64,000 bases of DNA from positions 806,001 through 870,000 of the forward strand of contig JQNH01000001.1 in assembly GCA_000745135.1 (NCBI GenBank), written 5' to 3'. The stretch comes from Rhizobiales bacterium YIM 77505 (lineage in GTDB: Bacteria > Pseudomonadota > Alphaproteobacteria > Rhizobiales > Beijerinckiaceae). The notes under the pieces are model-generated. The model was given only the letters and a program-made list of their open reading frames with translations, had not been told where the DNA came from and made no database searches. This document shows positions 62,295 to 64,000 of the stretch, one piece after another; the first letter of the stretch is position 1; the number at the start of each line of letters is the position of its first letter. The position numbers were made by a program, and so were the translations under genes.

Positions 62295-64000
62295 CGGCGA
62301 TCAGCGGGTGAGCCGCTCGCGGCGTGCGCTGTTGCTGGCGCTCGCGGCTGCTTCGCTGGAGGGCGCAACCGGGATCGGCCGAGCTTGGGCACGAAAGATC
62401 GCCGGTCGGCCGGAGACCGTCGTGCGCTTCAAGACCCACGAGGAGGCCGTCGCCGAGGGCCAAAGGCGCGACATCGGCCGCGTCGAGGTCTTGGCGCCCG
62501 CGCCGGACCGAACGGTCGTCGCCGCGCAATATGCGACGTTCCAGTTCCGCTACGTCGTCGGCAAGACGCCCATCGAACCGGGCGGCTTCGTCTGGTTCGC
62601 GCTGAGGCACGTCCGTCAGCTCAGCAGCCCGCAGGCCAACGACCCGGCCGGCCCCGGCTTCGTGAAGGTGGAAGGGCCAGCGGGAGTGATCCTCGATATC
62701 ACGCCCGAGCCGGCCGAGTTCTTCAACGACTGGTTCTTGATGGCCTTCCCTTGGCAGCATCCGATCGAGATCCGGGTGAAGGAGGGACGGCTCAATCCGG
62801 GCGACACGTTCACCGTGACCTATGGCGATCGCTCCGGCGGCGGGCCGGGGGCGCGCTTGCAGGCCGTGCAGGAGCCGAATTTCGCCTTCCGCGTCTATGT
62901 CATGCCGAAGCCGGGCGATGCCTTCATGCCCCTGGCGGAAGACCTCGTCTTCCCGGTGGTCGGAGGCCCCGTCGAGCGCCTGGCGCTGGTGGCGCCCTCG
63001 CATGGTACGCCCGGTCGCAAGCTGTCGCTGCTGGTGCGGGCCGAGGACAGGTTCGGCAACGAGGCTGTGAGTTATGCCGGCGAGGTCATGCTGCGCAGCG
63101 ACGACGGCCGGGAGCTCGCCAAGGTCGCCATGATGCCAGCCATGCGCGGCCTTGCGACGATCGAGGTCGAGCCTTTCCGGACCGAGGGCGTGATCCGCTT
63201 CGAAGCTTCTGACGGGACCCGCACCGCTCGCTCGAACCCGGTCCGGATCGGCGATGCGCGGGCGCCCATCTATTTCGGCGACATCCACGGCCACACGCTC
63301 TACAGCGACGGGCGCGGCACGCCGCGGCAATACTACACCTACGCCCGCGACGTGGCGCGGCTCGATTTCTGCGCCATCACCGACCACGATTTCATGCTCA
63401 GCGACGAGATGTGGGCGGACCTCCAGGCCACGACGGAGAGCTTCAACGAGCCCGGCCGGTTCGTCACCATCCAGGCCTATGAATGGTCGGGCGAGACCAA
63501 TGTCGGCGGCGACCACAACGTCTATTTCCGCGGCACGGACACGATGATGCTGCGCTGCCGCTCCTACTACGACTACCGCAACCAGCAGACCTATCACGGC
63601 CGCGATCCGCAGGCGAACCACATCGAAGACCTCTACAACGCCCTGCTCAGGCGCTATCCGGAAGGGGAGGTGATGGTGATCCCGCATTTCGGCGGGCGGC
63701 CGGCCAACCCGAAATGGCACAATCCGCGGCTCGAGCCGATGATCGAGATCTTCTCGGACCATCGCCGCTCCCACGAATGGGCCTATTCCTTCCTGAAGCG
63801 CGGCTATCGCCTCGGCATCCTCGCCAGCAGCGACTGCCACCTGGGGCGGCCCGGCAACGGCTTCCTGAACAGCCCGCTGGCCGTGCCGAACCTGGAGATC
63901 AACACGGCGCTGGTGGCGATCAGCGCCGATTCCTTGACGCGGGAGAACGTGTTCGACGCCATCTTCAGCCGCCGCGCCTACGCCACCACGGGCGACCGCA
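62284..64000 (+). CDS. DUF3604 family protein (PHP-like metal-dependent phosphoesterase fold), right-truncated by the window
   Basis: 572 residues visible from ATG at 62284, in an 11-base overlap with the scar gene. A Tat-like leader (SRSRRALLLALAAASLEG) suggests export. Residues about 40-320 are an N-terminal beta-rich region. The PHP-like core then shows YFGDIHGHTLYSDGRG (HxH metal ligands), FCAITDHDFMLSD, VMVIPHFGGRP and ILASSDCHLGRPG. The enzyme activity of DUF3604 is not established; a hydrolase acting on a phosphoester or sulfate-like group is plausible. In this locus it may edit a surface glycan. Confidence 0.85.
   Translation, partial: MDADGDQRVSRSRRALLLALAAASLEGATGIGRAWARKIAGRPETVVRFKTHEEAVAEGQRRDIGRVEVLAPAPDRTVVAAQYATFQFRYVVGKTPIEPGGFVWFALRHVRQLSSPQANDPAGPGFVKVEGPAGVILDITPEPAEFFNDWFLMAFPWQHPIEIRVKEGRLNPGDTFTVTYGDRSGGGPGARLQAVQEPNFAFRVYVMPKPGDAFMPLAEDLVFPVVGGPVERLALVAPSHGTPGRKLSLLVRAEDRFGNEAVSYAGEVMLRSDDGRELAKVAMMPAMRGLATIEVEPFRTEGVIRFEASDGTRTARSNPVRIGDARAPIYFGDIHGHTLYSDGRGTPRQYYTYARDVARLDFCAITDHDFMLSDEMWADLQATTESFNEPGRFVTIQAYEWSGETNVGGDHNVYFRGTDTMMLRCRSYYDYRNQQTYHGRDPQANHIEDLYNALLRRYPEGEVMVIPHFGGRPANPKWHNPRLEPMIEIFSDHRRSHEWAYSFLKRGYRLGILASSDCHLGRPGNGFLNSPLAVPNLEINTALVAISADSLTRENVFDAIFSRRAYATTGDR

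Noticed and set aside
62140-63840. Long minus-strand frame opposite the DUF3604 gene
   Set aside because: No recognisable motifs; the plus strand has PHP-like metal motifs.

Overview
The window is GC-rich chromosomal DNA, apart from one AT-richer patch (about 53,980-58,870), and looks like an alphaproteobacterium of the Hyphomicrobiales/Rhizobiales type. The evidence is the codon bias, the density of TRAP and Liv-type ABC uptake systems with GntR/IclR/TetR/LysR regulators, a Ku protein, TadG-like proteins, a class III cyclase and a tRNA-Ile2(CAU)-type gene. Genus cannot be read from the sequence. No CRISPR array, rRNA, prophage or intact insertion sequence was seen.

Layout. (1) 1-3,870: assimilatory sulfite reductase genes cysJ and cysI (cysI runs off the left edge), with a divergent Lrp/AsnC regulator and a palindromic candidate operator. 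(2) 3,860-10,700: two tandem GntR/FCD regulators divergent from a TRAP transporter, a type II dehydroquinase and a QuiC/QsuB-type 3-dehydroshikimate dehydratase. This is a compact uptake route for quinate/shikimate-like compounds leading to protocatechuate. (3) 10,780-20,510: OmpA-like protein, homocysteine methyltransferase-like protein, 2OG-Fe(II) oxygenase-like protein, Ku, adenylate/guanylate cyclase, two divergent TadG-like proteins and the tRNA. (4) 20,520-31,630: the most interesting region. It holds a branched-chain-amino-acid-type ABC transporter whose LivM, LivG and LivF parts are fused into one polypeptide, an NTF2-like protein, a PuuE-like cyclic-amide hydrolase/deacetylase, a TetR regulator, a tiny FdrA-type protein, a DUF1116 (YlbE) protein, FdrA and carbamate kinase. 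Two near-identical palindromes mark both promoter regions. Together they look like an uptake and carbamoyl-phosphate-yielding catabolic pathway for a ureide-like compound.

(5) 32,060-40,650: an MHYT hybrid histidine kinase, an IS3 remnant that supplies the tail of a GMC oxidoreductase, and a second TRAP system with an IclR regulator. (6) 40,770-51,570: two gene remnants, then a second Liv ABC system leading into a flavin monooxygenase, a RidA protein, a DUF1028 protein and an M20 deacylase, with a LysR gene convergent at the end. This is a second catabolic operon of unknown substrate. (7) 52,419-64,000: a surface polysaccharide locus with a giant sulfotransferase/coiled-coil/glycosyltransferase protein, a membrane protein split at a nine-G tract, Wzm/Wzt ABC export, a methyltransferase, a chimeric gene scar and a DUF3604 (PHP-like) protein cut by the right edge.

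The AT-richer patch begins inside the giant glycosyltransferase gene and ends just before wzm, which suggests imported polysaccharide DNA spliced into a native export locus.
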